In this document: positions 34,508 through 44,602 of the stretch, one piece after another
How positions within the stretch are numbered: the stretch's first letter is position 1
Layout of the letters: every line of letters starts with the position of its first letter
From: Trichosporon coremiiforme
Taxonomy: Eukaryota; Basidiomycota; Tremellomycetes; Trichosporonales; Trichosporonaceae
Reading direction: 5' to 3'
NCBI GenBank assembly: GCA_039545355.1
Contig: BCJJ01000005.1
Location: forward strand, 1,849,447-1,913,446
Length of the DNA: 64,000 nucleotides
The notes under the pieces: generated by a model
Database searches by the model: none
The model's input: the letters and a program-made list of their open reading frames with translations, nothing else
Told to the model about the DNA's origin: nothing
Made by a program: the position numbers and the translations under genes

Positions 34508-34812
34508 CCTGGGTAAGCTGTGGGCTTTCAAGAGGAAAGTGTAGTTGCAGGAGTTGGAGGAAGAGAACCTGCTGATGTAGCGTCTGACGAGCCCCGGACT
34601 CCAGATGACCACGCGCTGCGCCCGAGTGCGCTCCCAGCTCGCCCCCTCCTTGCACACAGCGCGCCTGGTACGGTCCGAGGCTGAGGCGAGCTGGCTCGTT
34701 GCTTCCAGGCAGCCAGTGACTGTCCGCCCCTTCAGTGCCCACAGTCAATCACCCGCGCCTTTGTGCAACTCTAGCGAAAGTACATATGAGTGGCATTGTC
34801 CAGTGTACAGTC

Positions 34813-35183
34813 CTACTTCTCCTCCTTCTTGACCCCGTTCTCTTTCTTGGCCCTCTTGCGGGGCGGCGAGTCGGTGGTCGACTTGCGGCGCGGAGCCTTC
34901 ACGATGGCAGGATCGACGTGGTTCGCCTCAGCGAAACGCGCGAGAAGCTGGTTCACCTTCTTGGAGGTGCGGTCGTTGCCGTGTCCGTCGACGGAGCCGA
35001 CAATGCCCGGGAGCAAGTAGAGGCTGGTCTGGTTCGACTTGACGAGCGCGATGATGCCCTGAACGAGAAGAGCCTGCTGTCAGCTATAGCAGACTGGGGC
35101 GGAGCTGGGTGGGGGATGGGGCTCACGTCGTGCTCAGCTGTCCAGCGGTCGTTGCCCTTGCCGCGGTTGGGGTGGTCGGACAT
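34813..35183 (-). CDS. Small SANT-like protein, tandem paralog 2
   Basis: Function unknown. Exons 35183-35127 and 35058-34813 give 100 residues. It begins MSDHPNRGKGNDRWTAEHD, then GIIALVKSNQTSLYLLPGIV, GSVDGHGNDRTSKKVNQLLA, AEANHVDPAIVKA and a Lys/Arg-rich tail with PPRKRAKK. It aligns over most of its length with the neighbour at 34124-34507, including PNxGKG, the WT-x-x-H motif, PGIxGxVD, and ANxVDxxIVxA. The intron falls at the same place in both. The basic tail suggests a nuclear, nucleic-acid-associated role. A tandem duplication is the simplest history. Confidence 0.68.
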
Positions 35184-36289
35184 GATTGCTCGAGTGCCTC
35201 ACAGACTGGAGTTGAAGCTGTACGAAAGATAGCTTGTCAAAGGTTGATGGTGAAGTCACGAACGATGTTCTTGTTGACACCCGTTCCCGACGACGAGTTA
35301 TCGATCACGATCGGTCGCTCTCAGACCCAGAGCTGAGCTCACTTTGCGCCCCAGTGGGCACACTTCGAGCTGACACACCTACACAATCTTCCACTCCCAA
35401 TGTGACTCACAAGAAGGGTAAGGTCTGTGGGGAGAGTAAGCTGTTCAGCCCAGGCTGAAAGGCGGAGGGAGAGTCGAGGGCCGCGGCAGACACGGAACAG
35501 CAGAGGAGCGGGCCAAAGGAGTGGGCGTGCTCGTCGACTGGCATGCTCAAGTCCTGCATGGGAAGGGCTAGCTGTCTGCCGGAAGTGTGGTACGGTACGC
35601 TGGTGCGGCATCCGGTGCGCGGGGCGCGACCGGGCCCGCTGCATTGATCATGGTGATTGCAATGCTACCCCTTCCTGCCAATGTCGATCACAGCGATCGA
35701 GCATGGAGCACAGAGCTCGACTCGCATACTCGTGACTTCGCTGCTGAACCTCCTTGTGGCAAGGGCTAGTGTCTGCTTCTCCATTCTCGACTAGAAAGCT
35801 CTCAGCATTCAAACAACATGGCAAGCTGTACCGGAGCAAACGCCACATTGAGCACCCAACCAACAACCATCCACATCCTCGACTATCAGCTAGTCGCTGC
35901 TTGCGAACGCGTCGCATTTACTGCCAAAGTGTCCTCAGCACGCAGTTTCATGCGGGCACACTGATACACAGGCCTGAGACTCCAGGCCAAGATCTGTGTG
36001 TGTGTACTGTTCGAGCCCAGCTGACCTGCGAGGCAGGTGGACAGGAGAAAGGCAGCTGGGCAGAGGCGCAACTCAGACAGCGAGCGGAGGGCGAGGGCGA
36101 TGCAGCTTGTCGCCTGAGCATGCCTTGGCATGTACTTTGCATGAGGAGGCTGATGCACGGATTCACACCAATCTGCAGGTTCAGTCAGCCGCTGTTAGGT
36201 TGCCTGCGTGCTGGGCGTGTTCTACAGCTGCCCTTTCATACTTGCCACCAACATCATCGACTCCCACCTGTCGTTCTCACCAGACGACA
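35184..36289. other. Gene-free stretch between small gene families
   Basis: About 1.1 kb. Overlapping open frames occur on both strands (for example a plus-strand frame around 35,754-36,386), but none shows a motif, a clean start or codon bias. It probably contains the promoter of the gene at 36290. A diverged copy of the neighbouring small genes could hide here. Confidence 0.4.
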
Positions 36290-36597
36290 ATGCCACCTGT
36301 CAAGAAGGAGTGCGAGGAGAAGAAGCCCTACTCTCAGCCAGACAAGGTGTGTTCCCCGCAGCACAGTCAGGTGTGAACGAGATTGAGGCACTTAACTCTC
36401 AGCTCATGCATAAGGTGTGGACCGAGGAGGAAGAAGCCATCTGGTATGAAATTCTGGAGAAAACAATCAGGAAGCACCTCCCTCAAGCTGTGCGCGAATA
36501 CCGGCGTTTCGAGGTGCGCAAGGACAGCATCAAGTCACACATGAACGCCCTTGTGAGCTCAAAAGCTTTTCGATTCCTGCCGATGCCAGATCGGTAG
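36290..36597 (+). CDS. Small Myb/SANT-like protein
   Basis: Not a recognised family. Exon 1 (36290-36346) encodes MPPVKKECEEKKPYSQPDK. A 56-nt intron with CTTAAC branch and CTCTCAG end joins it in phase to exon 2 at 36403, giving LMHKVWTEEEEAIWYEILEK, then LPQAVREYRRFEVRKDSIKS and HMNALV. The WTEEEEAIW start and three predicted helices resemble a single Myb/SANT repeat. There are two endings: read-through to the stop at 36597, or a further 38-nt GT-AG intron after NAL that would end the protein in GSMERSSIL. A similar start (MAPVKQE) appears at 36814. It may be a distant relative of the pair at 34-35 kb. Confidence 0.5.
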
Positions 36598-36760
36598 CAT
36601 GGAACGGAGCAGTATCCTCTGAATGTGGTAGCTTGTCAATGTACTCTTAGCCTGCGCAAGCATTCCGAGCCGCGAACTGTGAATATCAAGGTCATCATGA
36701 GTGGAACTCATGTGGTAGCGCTACACTGGGCAGACAGTGGGCACGGCGCAGCCGTTTGGA

Positions 36761-36767
36761 TATAAGA
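36761..36767 (+). promoter_or_regulatory. TATA-like element
   Basis: TATAAGA about 50 bp upstream of the ATG at 36814, at a position that would suit a core promoter. It is followed by a pyrimidine-rich leader. Confidence 0.4.
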
Positions 36768-36813
36768 CAGCCCTCCGCTGTCACCCCTCCTTTCCACCTT
36801 ACATCTTCCCACC

Positions 36814-36939
36814 ATGGCTCCAGTCAAGCAAGAGCGCAACATCAAGCAAGGAAGGCGCCGACACCAAACTCCGCAGCAAGCAGGAGCAGCGCTTAATCTG
36901 TTGAGATCTAGGTCACTGGATGCCCGAGTAACGATGTGA
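36814..36939 (+). pseudogene. Truncated paralog with MAPVKQE start
   Basis: A 41-codon frame with a good start context (CCACCATGG) begins MAPVKQERNIKQGRRRHQ and stops at 36939. The first residues echo the MPPVKKE start of the gene at 36290, and it has its own TATA-like element and pyrimidine-rich leader. The Trp-containing domain is missing, so this looks like a 5' remnant of a duplicated gene. A tiny basic peptide gene, or an unrecognised downstream exon, are the alternatives. Confidence 0.35.
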
Positions 36940-37784
36940 CTCGCAGCGCAACCTAGACAGAACTGATCGATTGAGAGAGATAGAGAGAGTGTGCATAGGG
37001 TGGCCAGGAGGCCGTTTATAATCTACAGGCAGCTAGAGCACAATAAGACTAGCTGCAGCAGTGAAACAGGGGTGCTAACGAGAACTGGCGTGACAGGCAA
37101 GAGATCATGTGATACCGGCGTGACGAGCAAGAAATCATGTGATTTCCAAGGTAGCAGTAGCATATAGGGGGCGCAGCCGCACTCTCTCTCAACTGTAATG
37201 GTTTAGGGAAGGTACGAGTTTTCATCACGGACTTCCTTGCTCCAGCGCGCCCTTTGTACAATTTGTCTCCACTAGCACCGGTGTTCGAACCCCACCTGAG
37301 TCTCATGACTTAGCGTTGGTTATCGTTTCGGTGATCATGCTAGTATGCCTCTGGCACTGACAGGCCGGCAACGGATCAGTCAGGCTAGTGTGGCATCAGT
37401 GCTCCAAGTGGATAGGATGGTTGTAGGCGCGCAGGGCAAGCCGGGCTTGTACCAACTTTTTGCTGTTCCTCAATCCATTTTTGACCCGGTGAGACAGATC
37501 ACTCTCCGTTCCATGCTGCGACCCGCGCGGGGAATGCATGCACACGTTCGTATTATCCCTTCCCCTCTCGTTGCATCGCACACCATTTCGCCGTCCACTG
37601 ACATAACAAGATTGTTGCCCGACGGATATCCTGAGTTGTTACTGCTAAATCGGTTCATCGTGGCCCGGCGGCCACATTAATACCCGGAGTAGTCTCTGGC
37701 TCAACCCACCGCGTCGCCATCTCTCCCAACCTCACACTCAACTTGCGCCCATCCTCGACATCGGCACACTGCCGCACCCCCACC
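36940..37784. other. Gene-free stretch upstream of the monoacylglycerol lipase gene
   Basis: Contains the 30-bp tandem repeat at 37,085-37,144. A plus-strand frame at 37,345-37,680 has no recognisable content. A T-arm-like TTCGAAC at 37,291 was examined and is not part of a tRNA. A pyrimidine-rich leader precedes the ATG at 37785. Confidence 0.4.
37085..37144. repeat. Imperfect 30-bp tandem repeat, two copies
   Basis: Copies 37,085-37,114 and 37,115-37,144 share GGCGTGAC, GCAAGA and ATCATGTGAT, with five or so differences. No function is assigned. Confidence 0.8.
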
Positions 37785-38896
37785 ATGTCTGGCACCGTCA
37801 CTGTCACCGACTCCTACGTCCTGGGTCCCGAGGGCATTCCATTCTTCACTAAGGAGGTGGGTGCACGCCCCCGTTTCAGTTTCATTGCTGACATGACAGT
37901 GGACCACCGCGGACCCTAAGGCGTACGTTGTTTTCGTCCACGGCTTCGCCGAGCACATCGAGCGCTACGACGACTATTTCCGTCGCCTCGCTGCTCATGA
38001 CATCCACATTCTTGCGTTCGACCAGCGCGGTGCCGGCCGCACGTCGCAGGCGCCCCTCAGCGCTAAGTCCCCCGAGGTCGAGGCGTGGAAGAAGGAAGGC
38101 AAGACCGTCAACATCCAGAAGGCCCAGAAGGGCGTTCGCAGCGGCGGTTGGCTCAAAGCCCTTCCCGACATCGAGTTCTTCGTCAAGCGTGAGAGCGAGA
38201 GGGCTCAGGGCAAGCCTCTCTTCCTCTACGGTCATAGCATGGTGAGCTCGGCAAGGGATGAGCTCGAGCTGATATACAGGGCGGTGGACTGAGCCTCGGG
38301 TTCGCGACGCGCATCGCCGGTGTGCCTGCTGAGAGCACGTTGAAGCTTCTCTCGGGCGTCATCATCAGCGGACCGTACATCCGCTCGACGACTCCCCAGA
38401 GCGTCATCCAGATCAAGGCTGGAACTCTCGCGGCCAACCTCGGACTCGGCAACTTCTGCATCTCCGCCCCTCTCGACGTTAAGGTAAGCTTGAATTGCTA
38501 TGCAGTTTAGCTAACTCTTCCCAGGAGCTCACGCACAACGAGGAGGTGCAGAAGAAGACCAAGGACGACCCGTGGTGTGAGCCGAGCGGCTCGCTGCGCA
38601 CCCTGGCCGACATGCTGAGCTACGGTGCCGTCCTCGACTCGAAGAAGGCTCGGGATGCGTGGCCGAAGGACCTTCCTCTCCTCCTCTACCACGGTGAGGA
38701 GGACAAGATCTGCTGCCCCAAGGCTGCCGGCCAGTACATTGAGGGCTGCGCCGCCACTGACAAGACGCACAAGCTTCTTCCGGGTCTCTACCACGAGCCC
38801 CAGAACGAGGTCGCCCCTGCGCCCCAGGAGCTCGCCGACTTTGTCGGAGACTGGATTCTGCAGCGCACTAACCGTGCTATCCAGGCGAAGCTTTAA
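37785..38896 (+). CDS. YJU3: Monoacylglycerol lipase (Yju3-like)
   Basis: Serine hydrolase that splits monoacylglycerol into fatty acid and glycerol, usually at lipid droplets or membranes. Starts MSGTVTVTDSYVLGPEGIPF with a CACCATG context. Short introns near 37,858, 38,242 and 38,484 are resolved by frame. Motifs: VVFVHGFAEHIERYDDYF with the HG oxyanion pair, FDQRGAGRT, the nucleophile elbow GHSMGGG split by an intron, LLYHGEEDKICCP with the acid Asp, and LLPGLYHEPQNE with the catalytic His. Length, about 310 residues, equals that of yeast Yju3. No signal peptide or membrane helix is seen. Substrate choice is family inference. Confidence 0.9.
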
Positions 38897-39096
38897 GCCG
38901 CCCGGCAAACATGATGTTGCGGAGGGAACTAGAGTGCGGATATTCAGCAGTTCAGCGGTCATTAAGTAGAAGCGATTCATTAACTGGGGATGTATATAAT
39001 ACCATTGGGTGATACGAATGAGTCTAGGGCTTGCTGTAGGCGTACAACACGGTGCGGGGGAAGATGATACGTAGAGGCAGGGGAGCGAGCTTCCGG

Positions 39097-39593
39097 CTAC
39101 AGCTCGTATCTGACGGCTGCTTTGGCAGGGGCGCCGCGGATGTAGAACCAAAGCAGGTTAAGCAGCTCGGCGATGTATCCGCGGACAGCGGCGACCATGT
39201 CGACGTTCTCGTCGCCGAAGACGTAGTACGCGAACCGGCGCGACATGTAATGGAACTGGCTCGGGAAGTACTTGAAGCACGAGTACCAGAATAAGGCTGT
39301 GATCGGGAGGACGACGATGCCTGGGATGTCAGCTCATGCGATGCTCCTATGAGCTGATGCACTCGTACTCACCGACAATCAGCGCCTCCCACCACTCAAG
39401 CATGGCCGTGCCGAGGTGACCGTCGATGCGGACGCTGCATGTTAGCTGGGCCGCAGACTTTGGAAGCTTACCCCTGGACCCAGAACGCACGCTTAAGGCC
39501 GAACGGGCCGCGAGACGGCATCCTGTCGTAGCGCATGACGCCGCCGAGACGGAGGGGGTTGGGAGGAGGAGGAGGCGGGCGATACCGGGCCAT
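39097..39593 (-). CDS. Small uncharacterised membrane protein
   Basis: Not recognised. Three exons join in phase (first ATG 39593, stop 39097) and give roughly 130 residues. It begins MARYRPPPPPPNPLRLGGVM, then GPFGLKRAFWVQGVRIDGHL, LEWWEALIVGIVVLPITALF (a strong membrane segment), FKYFPSQFHYMSRRFAYYVF and a second, shorter hydrophobic stretch ending LLWFYIRGAPAKAAVRYEL. The basic proline-rich N-terminus and aromatic amphipathic pieces would suit a small mitochondrial inner-membrane protein; this is inference. It shares a 271-bp promoter region with ORC5. Clean splicing and codon use support a real gene. Confidence 0.7.
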
Positions 39594-39864
39594 GTTGGAT
39601 GATGGAGTGGGTGGACGACGAAGTGCTCACTCGTTGGCGACTCGAGGGTTGGCGGCGCTAAGGGCCAGCCATGCCTCGGGCGTCTTGCGGTGCGGGTCGC
39701 GTCCACCGCGCCTCCACTCTCCTGACCGCCAGTCTTGATATTTGTGTCCGCTTGTGGCCAAGGGACTGTCACCGGGCCCCTTCCTCGACAACAACAACAA
39801 AACCGCCTGCAGCCTGCACTCGCGACCACGACCGACAGTCAGACTCGACAGAGAATCCGGCAGC

Positions 39865-41530
39865 ATGTCAGGAGCAGGCGCTATGGACACGCTGTCCACG
39901 CTGCTGTCCTTCCCCTCCGCACCGCCGTTCATCTACCTGCACCACCCTCACCATCCGACGACAGCGATCGAGCCGCAGCTCCCGGAACGCTGCAGCGTCG
40001 CGCGACTCGATGCGATCGAGCACCACAGTGCGCGTCTATTCTATGCCGGCGCTCTGGCTAAGGTCTCCGCCGCGTTAGCCGTCACGCGCAAGACGGGCAT
40101 CCGGCACGACCCGGGCGGCGACGGGCGCGAGGTGCTGACGTGGGATGCGTTCGCAAAGGGTCTGCGTTCGCTATGGGCCAAGCATGCGGGGAAGGGCAAG
40201 TCGCCGTCAAAGGGAGATGAGGACGAGGGCCAGGTCGTGCTGATCATCACCAAGGCCGAGAGACTTAGAGGCGTCCTCGGGCCGGGATGGACAGCGCTGA
40301 CAAGAGTGAACGAACTGGTGAGCTGAGGTTAGGTTCTTTGGAGCTGACAGGCAGGTCGGGATTCCGGTGAGCGTCGTGCTCTGCTCGCAGATGCCGTGGG
40401 ACGAGCTGCGGCCTGCGCGCGCCGACGCCCCAGAGCCGGTGCACGTGTACTACGAGCCGATGCAGCGCACCGAGGTCGTGCGCCTGCTGAACGAGTCCAG
40501 CACGCACCCGCTGTACCCGCGCTTCATCGATCTGCTGCTCGCTGCGATGGGGAATCTCGCGCCGCACTCGCCACCGCGAGACTACGAGTACGTCGCCAGC
40601 GCACTTTGGCCGCTGTACACGGCGACGCTGCCACCGCACGCCGAGATGAACCTCCTCGGCAAGGAGTACCCCGAAGGCGAGACGCCGCCCCCGCTTGTGA
40701 TCAACAACAAGCTCCTGACGGACCTGAAGCACCAGGTGTCACTTGCGCTGGCGGCTGCAATCGAGAATGTCCTCCCCCGCGCCGTGGGACGGAAGGAGTT
40801 CATCGACGCACTGATGCCTGTCGATGCCGCCGGCAACCCGAGACCGATAGCCCAGCGGAGCATCCCTCGTCCACCGGGACTGGAGCTGCCGATCGCGGCG
40901 CGCTTTCTCGTCCTCGCAGCCTACTGCGCCAGCTACAACCCGGCGAAGAGCGACCTGCGCTTGTTCGGTCGCGGAACAGGACCAGACGGCAAGCGGAAGC
41001 GTGGCGGCGGCACGAGGCGAGCAGGCTACGGCCGCACGCGAGTCGGCAAGGTACCTCAACGCCTTCTGGGTCCGAAGGCGTTCCCGCTCGACCGGCTGCT
41101 GGCAATGTTTGCGTCGCTGTACGCAGAGCACGGGCCGCGACCGCCGGAGCTCGAGCTCGAGACGCTAGACGAGGAGGACGAGGAGGACGAGGAGGACACG
41201 CCGCAGCGCCCGCGCGACGACGGGAACGTCTTCGCCGCTGCGCACTACATCACGGCCGCTGCGGCCGAGCGGAAAGCACGCCGCAAGCGGGACCGTGAGA
41301 TCGAGCTCGAGGAGGACTGGGAGGACTACGTCGACCACCTGACCTTCAGCGTGAAGCTGTGGCAGCTCATTCCTGAGCTCGAGGGCATGGGATTGCTGAA
41401 GCGCACGTCGCCCGCCGATAGGCTCGACAACATCATGCTCCGCTGCGAGGTCGATTATGACACCGCCAGAGACCTCGCGCAGGGGCTCAAGGTCACGCTT
41501 GACGAGTACCTTTACGAGGCGGCCATGTAG
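39865..41530 (+). CDS. ORC5: Origin recognition complex subunit 5
   Basis: Subunit of ORC, which marks replication origins and loads the MCM helicase. Exons 39865-40317 and 40355-41530 give 542 residues. The frame is open upstream of 39865, but MSGAGAMDTLSTLL is the first sensible ATG. Recognised blocks: GQVVLIITKAERLRGVLGPG (Walker B position), ARFLVLAAYCASYNPAKSDL, GPKAFPLDRLLAMFASLYAE and a winged-helix C-terminus with FSVKLWQLIPELEGMGLLKR. The N-terminal segment where Orc5 normally has a GxxGxGKT loop reads FIYLHHPHHPTTAIEPQLPE and lacks Gly-Lys-Thr/Ser. The Walker B position also lacks the usual acidic residue. ATP binding is therefore probably lost. An acidic Glu/Asp run occurs near 41,165-41,200. 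Confidence 0.88.
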
Positions 41531-41741
41531 GGAGAGGACAGACGCATTAACAGCACGTAGACTTTGCATTACTTAGCTCGCATCACGCATTTCCCGGTTT
41601 TCTGTGTGCAGCAGCTGTGTCAAGATGAAAGCGGATGCATGCTTCTCATTTCTCATTTGTCGTATTTTTGATTTGTCTGCTTCTCTATAACATGATCAGA
41701 CGCTGCTCCGATCTCTAACGCTCCTCTGTTTCGACAGCAGC

Positions 41742-43489
41742 TTACTGCTTCCAGTCGAGGTAGCCGTCCTTGTCGGTCTTGCAGTGCTCCTTGACGACCT
41801 GCTGGATGCGGGCGGTGAACTCCTTGGCGCGGGGGCCGGCGGCGTCGCCGGTGCTCTCGAGCATGCGCTGGACGAGCTCCTGCTCGTTGACCTTGAACGC
41901 GCCGGCCTGGGGGTTCTCGCCCTGGACCCACTCGCGCACGGCGGCCTCGGAGGGCAGGCCGAAGCGGCGGAACTGGCCCCAGGTGTGGTCATGGCCCTCC
42001 TGCGTCTCGGGCTCGGGGAGGAAGGTGAGCTTGGGCGTCTCCTGGAGGTGCTTGGCCTTGGGGTCGAAGAAGTTGGCCCGGATGCTGGCCGGCTCGCAGA
42101 ACTTGTCCTCGAGGCTGGACGGGTTCCAGGTCGCGCGGCCCTTGGCCTTGTCGACCAGCAGATGCGTGACGCCGATGGAGAAGTCCTCCGTCGGCCGGTC
42201 AGTGCCCGCGAATCCGGTCGCCATGCGGATGTCGTTCTCGAGCGCCGTGTTCAGGCGCTTCGCCTTCTGCGTCAGGCGGAAGTTCTCGAGCGCAACGGCC
42301 ATACCCGTCGGCGAGCGCTCGTCCATGTGCTTACGCTGCACGGCAGCCCACTCCTGCACCTCCTTGGGAAGCGACGAGTCAGACTCGCCCTTCTTGACGG
42401 CGGCGTAGATCTCCTGGATCGAGTTCTTGCTGAACGCCTCGTCGAGGAACTTGCGGATGGCACCGCGGACGGGCGAGGGGCCCTCACGCGAAGCCTTCGA
42501 CGAGGGCTCGAGGCCAGCCTCCTCGGGAACGTGGTAGTTGGCAACAAGGGCTGAGACCTGCTCGGCAGTGGGGTCCTCGAGAGCGCCGAGCTGACGGACA
42601 ATGTCGGGGAGGACCTCGGGCGCGACATAGTGAGTAGCGATACCGAGCTCGCTGACCGTTAGCACCAGGTCCAACCAAGATAGCTTACTAGCAGGCACGG
42701 CCCCAGGTCTCCTGGCCGGTGATGGCGAGCCAGGCGCCAATCTGACCGTCGAGCTGGGCAATGTAGTAGTTGCCGCCGACGTCGGGCGAGTAGCCGATCT
42801 TGGTCTCTGGCATGGCAAAGACAGTCTTCTTGGTGGCAATACGGATGTTGGCCGGGAGAGAGATACCGGCACCACCTCCCACTGCGGTCATTAGTGATCG
42901 CGTTCCGCGGTGCGAAGCGAATATTCTCAGCCAGACTCACTGGTGAAGCCGTCAATGATCGCGACGTAGGGCTTGCCGAGGCGGCCCATCTCCCAGTTCA
43001 TCTCGAACTCCTCCTGGAAGAAGTTGAGCGCCGGAGCGGCACCCTGGGTGGGGCGGCCCTCAACGAGCGCTGAGGTTAGCTAGCGGATCAACTGGCCAGC
43101 TACCTACACTTGACGTCACCACCGGCGCAGAAAGCGCGCTCGTCACCACGGCCAATAACGAGCTTGCACTGGTCGCTGGTCCTCCAGGTCTGCGATGTCA
43201 GCTGTGACTTCTGCAATGTGATAGCTGCGGTGATACCCACGTTGAGCTCCTTGGCGAGGGACTGGACCATGTCCATGTCGAGAGCGTTAAGCGCCTTGGG
43301 GCGGTTAAGCTTGTAGATGCGGGCGACTCCGTCGGCCTCGTAAAGGACCGAGTCGGTGACGGCGGCCGTGTTGTTGACCATGGAGACCGGGGAGGTGGAG
43401 AGATGGCGCTTGACGGCCGAGAGGCGGGCGGTGGACGACTGGCGACCGGTCATGCTCACACGGGGAGCCATGCGAGAGAGGATGGACAT
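41742..43489 (-). CDS. EHD3: 3-hydroxyisobutyryl-CoA hydrolase, mitochondrial
   Basis: Enoyl-CoA hydratase/isomerase-fold enzyme that hydrolyses 3-hydroxyisobutyryl-CoA in valine breakdown. Starts [20 protein letters not shown] with a basic mitochondrial presequence through KRHLSTSP. Blocks: [56 protein letters not shown] (oxyanion loop) and [20 protein letters not shown], carrying the catalytic Glu and Asp of the HIBCH type. A long C-terminal part ends [12 protein letters not shown]. Five short introns near 43,077-43,108, 43,190-43,240, 42,895-42,940 and 42,655-42,690 are supported by frame changes. In yeast the homologue Ehd3 was also reported with mitoribosomes. Length, about 500 residues, suits the fungal family. 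Confidence 0.9.
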
Positions 43490-43989
43490 GGGAAATGGAG
43501 CGGAGACGGGAGGGCGGACAAAGAGGTTAAGGAGAAAAGTAGCGCAGACAAGTGGGCAGGCTATAAATCCTAGCGGAGAGCAAGATGACTTGTTGCGGAG
43601 CTAGGCGTAGAATGTGGGGGGACAGGGGTTGATCCGGTCACGGTCTTGGGTTGCAGCCGAAGCAATCTGGCGTTCCGTGTTCGGCACGATTCAACTTAAG
43701 CGCGAGCTCGACAATCTCCAGCCCTGGGAACAGAGGCCACCGTGGGAACCCCGAGCCGAGATGCTTCTCGCTCCGAGCCACGCGAGTTGCACGAGACTGG
43801 CTCAAGAGACCATTCCTGCTAAGACTTTGGGGCGTCCTGTGCGGGCTTGGCCCTCTCCGCGATGGTGACGGTCAGAAAACTACGAAATCACGGCAAAATG
43901 CACCTGCAACACAATCTAATAAGATAACACACGCGGTAACATCCCAAAATGAAATATGTACCGCACGCTCAACCTGTCATCCCAGCTGC
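43490..43989. other. Intergenic region EHD3 / RPS10
   Basis: Holds the EHD3 promoter and the RPS10 3' flank. No gene or repeat is seen. The plus-strand open frame crossing it runs into the RPS10 antisense strand and is a shadow. Confidence 0.4.
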
Positions 43990-44602
43990 TTAAGAAGCAG
44001 GGGCGTTGCCACCGAAGCGGGGGCGGTACTCGGCACCGGCACCCTCCTTGTCGTCACGGCGGCGGTAGCCCTCGCGGTCACCNCGGGGGGCNCGGTANGC
44101 ACCGTCACGGCCAGCACCGTAGCCGGCGGGGCGGCCAGCAGGGCGGGCNGGCTTGGTGTGGGTGACGGGGACNATCTCCGAAGGAAGGTGGAGGNACTCG
44201 CGGAGGTANGCNAGACCCTCGTCGGTGAGGGTGTAGTAGTACCACTGCCACGAGAACTGGGTCTTAACGTAGCCCTTCGAGGTAAGCGACTGCATAGCCT
44301 TGATGACCTCAAGGTTGGGGACGGTGGTGAGGTCGGGGTGCGAGGGGCGGTTGAACTCCTTGGGGGCGACCATGACACCCTCCTTGAAGAGCTGCTCGTA
44401 AATCTGATGGGTTAGCTCTTGCCACTGCACGCCCTGCAGCTCATTGACGTTGGAGCGAAGTGTCCGAATCCTTCCCAGTGACATCGATGACCCTCCAACC
44501 AACACAAGTCCGTCTTCGCAATCACGATGTCGCCAAGAGGTTTCCACCAATCGTCCGCCTGTTTCGACTCACGAGACGGCGGTTCTGCTTCGAGATAATC
44601 AT
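43990..44602 (-). CDS. RPS10: 40S ribosomal protein S10
   Basis: Small-subunit ribosomal protein (eS10) near the mRNA entry and beak. Exon 1 (44602-44573) encodes [11 protein letters not shown] 169-nt intron joins it to exon 2 (44403-43990), starting [40 protein letters not shown] and [17 protein letters not shown] follow, then a Gly/Arg/Tyr-rich tail. Total 148 residues, normal for the family. Eight N bases (44083, 44092, 44098, 44149, 44173, 44195, 44209, 44212) fall in exon 2. Seven are at third codon positions, several in four-fold-degenerate codons; only 44195 sits at a second position, in an otherwise Tyr-like codon. The gene is otherwise intact. Confidence 0.95.

Noticed and set aside
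37270..37320. Possible tRNA, from a TTCGAAC string resembling a T loop
   Set aside because: The flanking bases do not pair as a T stem on either strand, and no acceptor or anticodon stem can be drawn.
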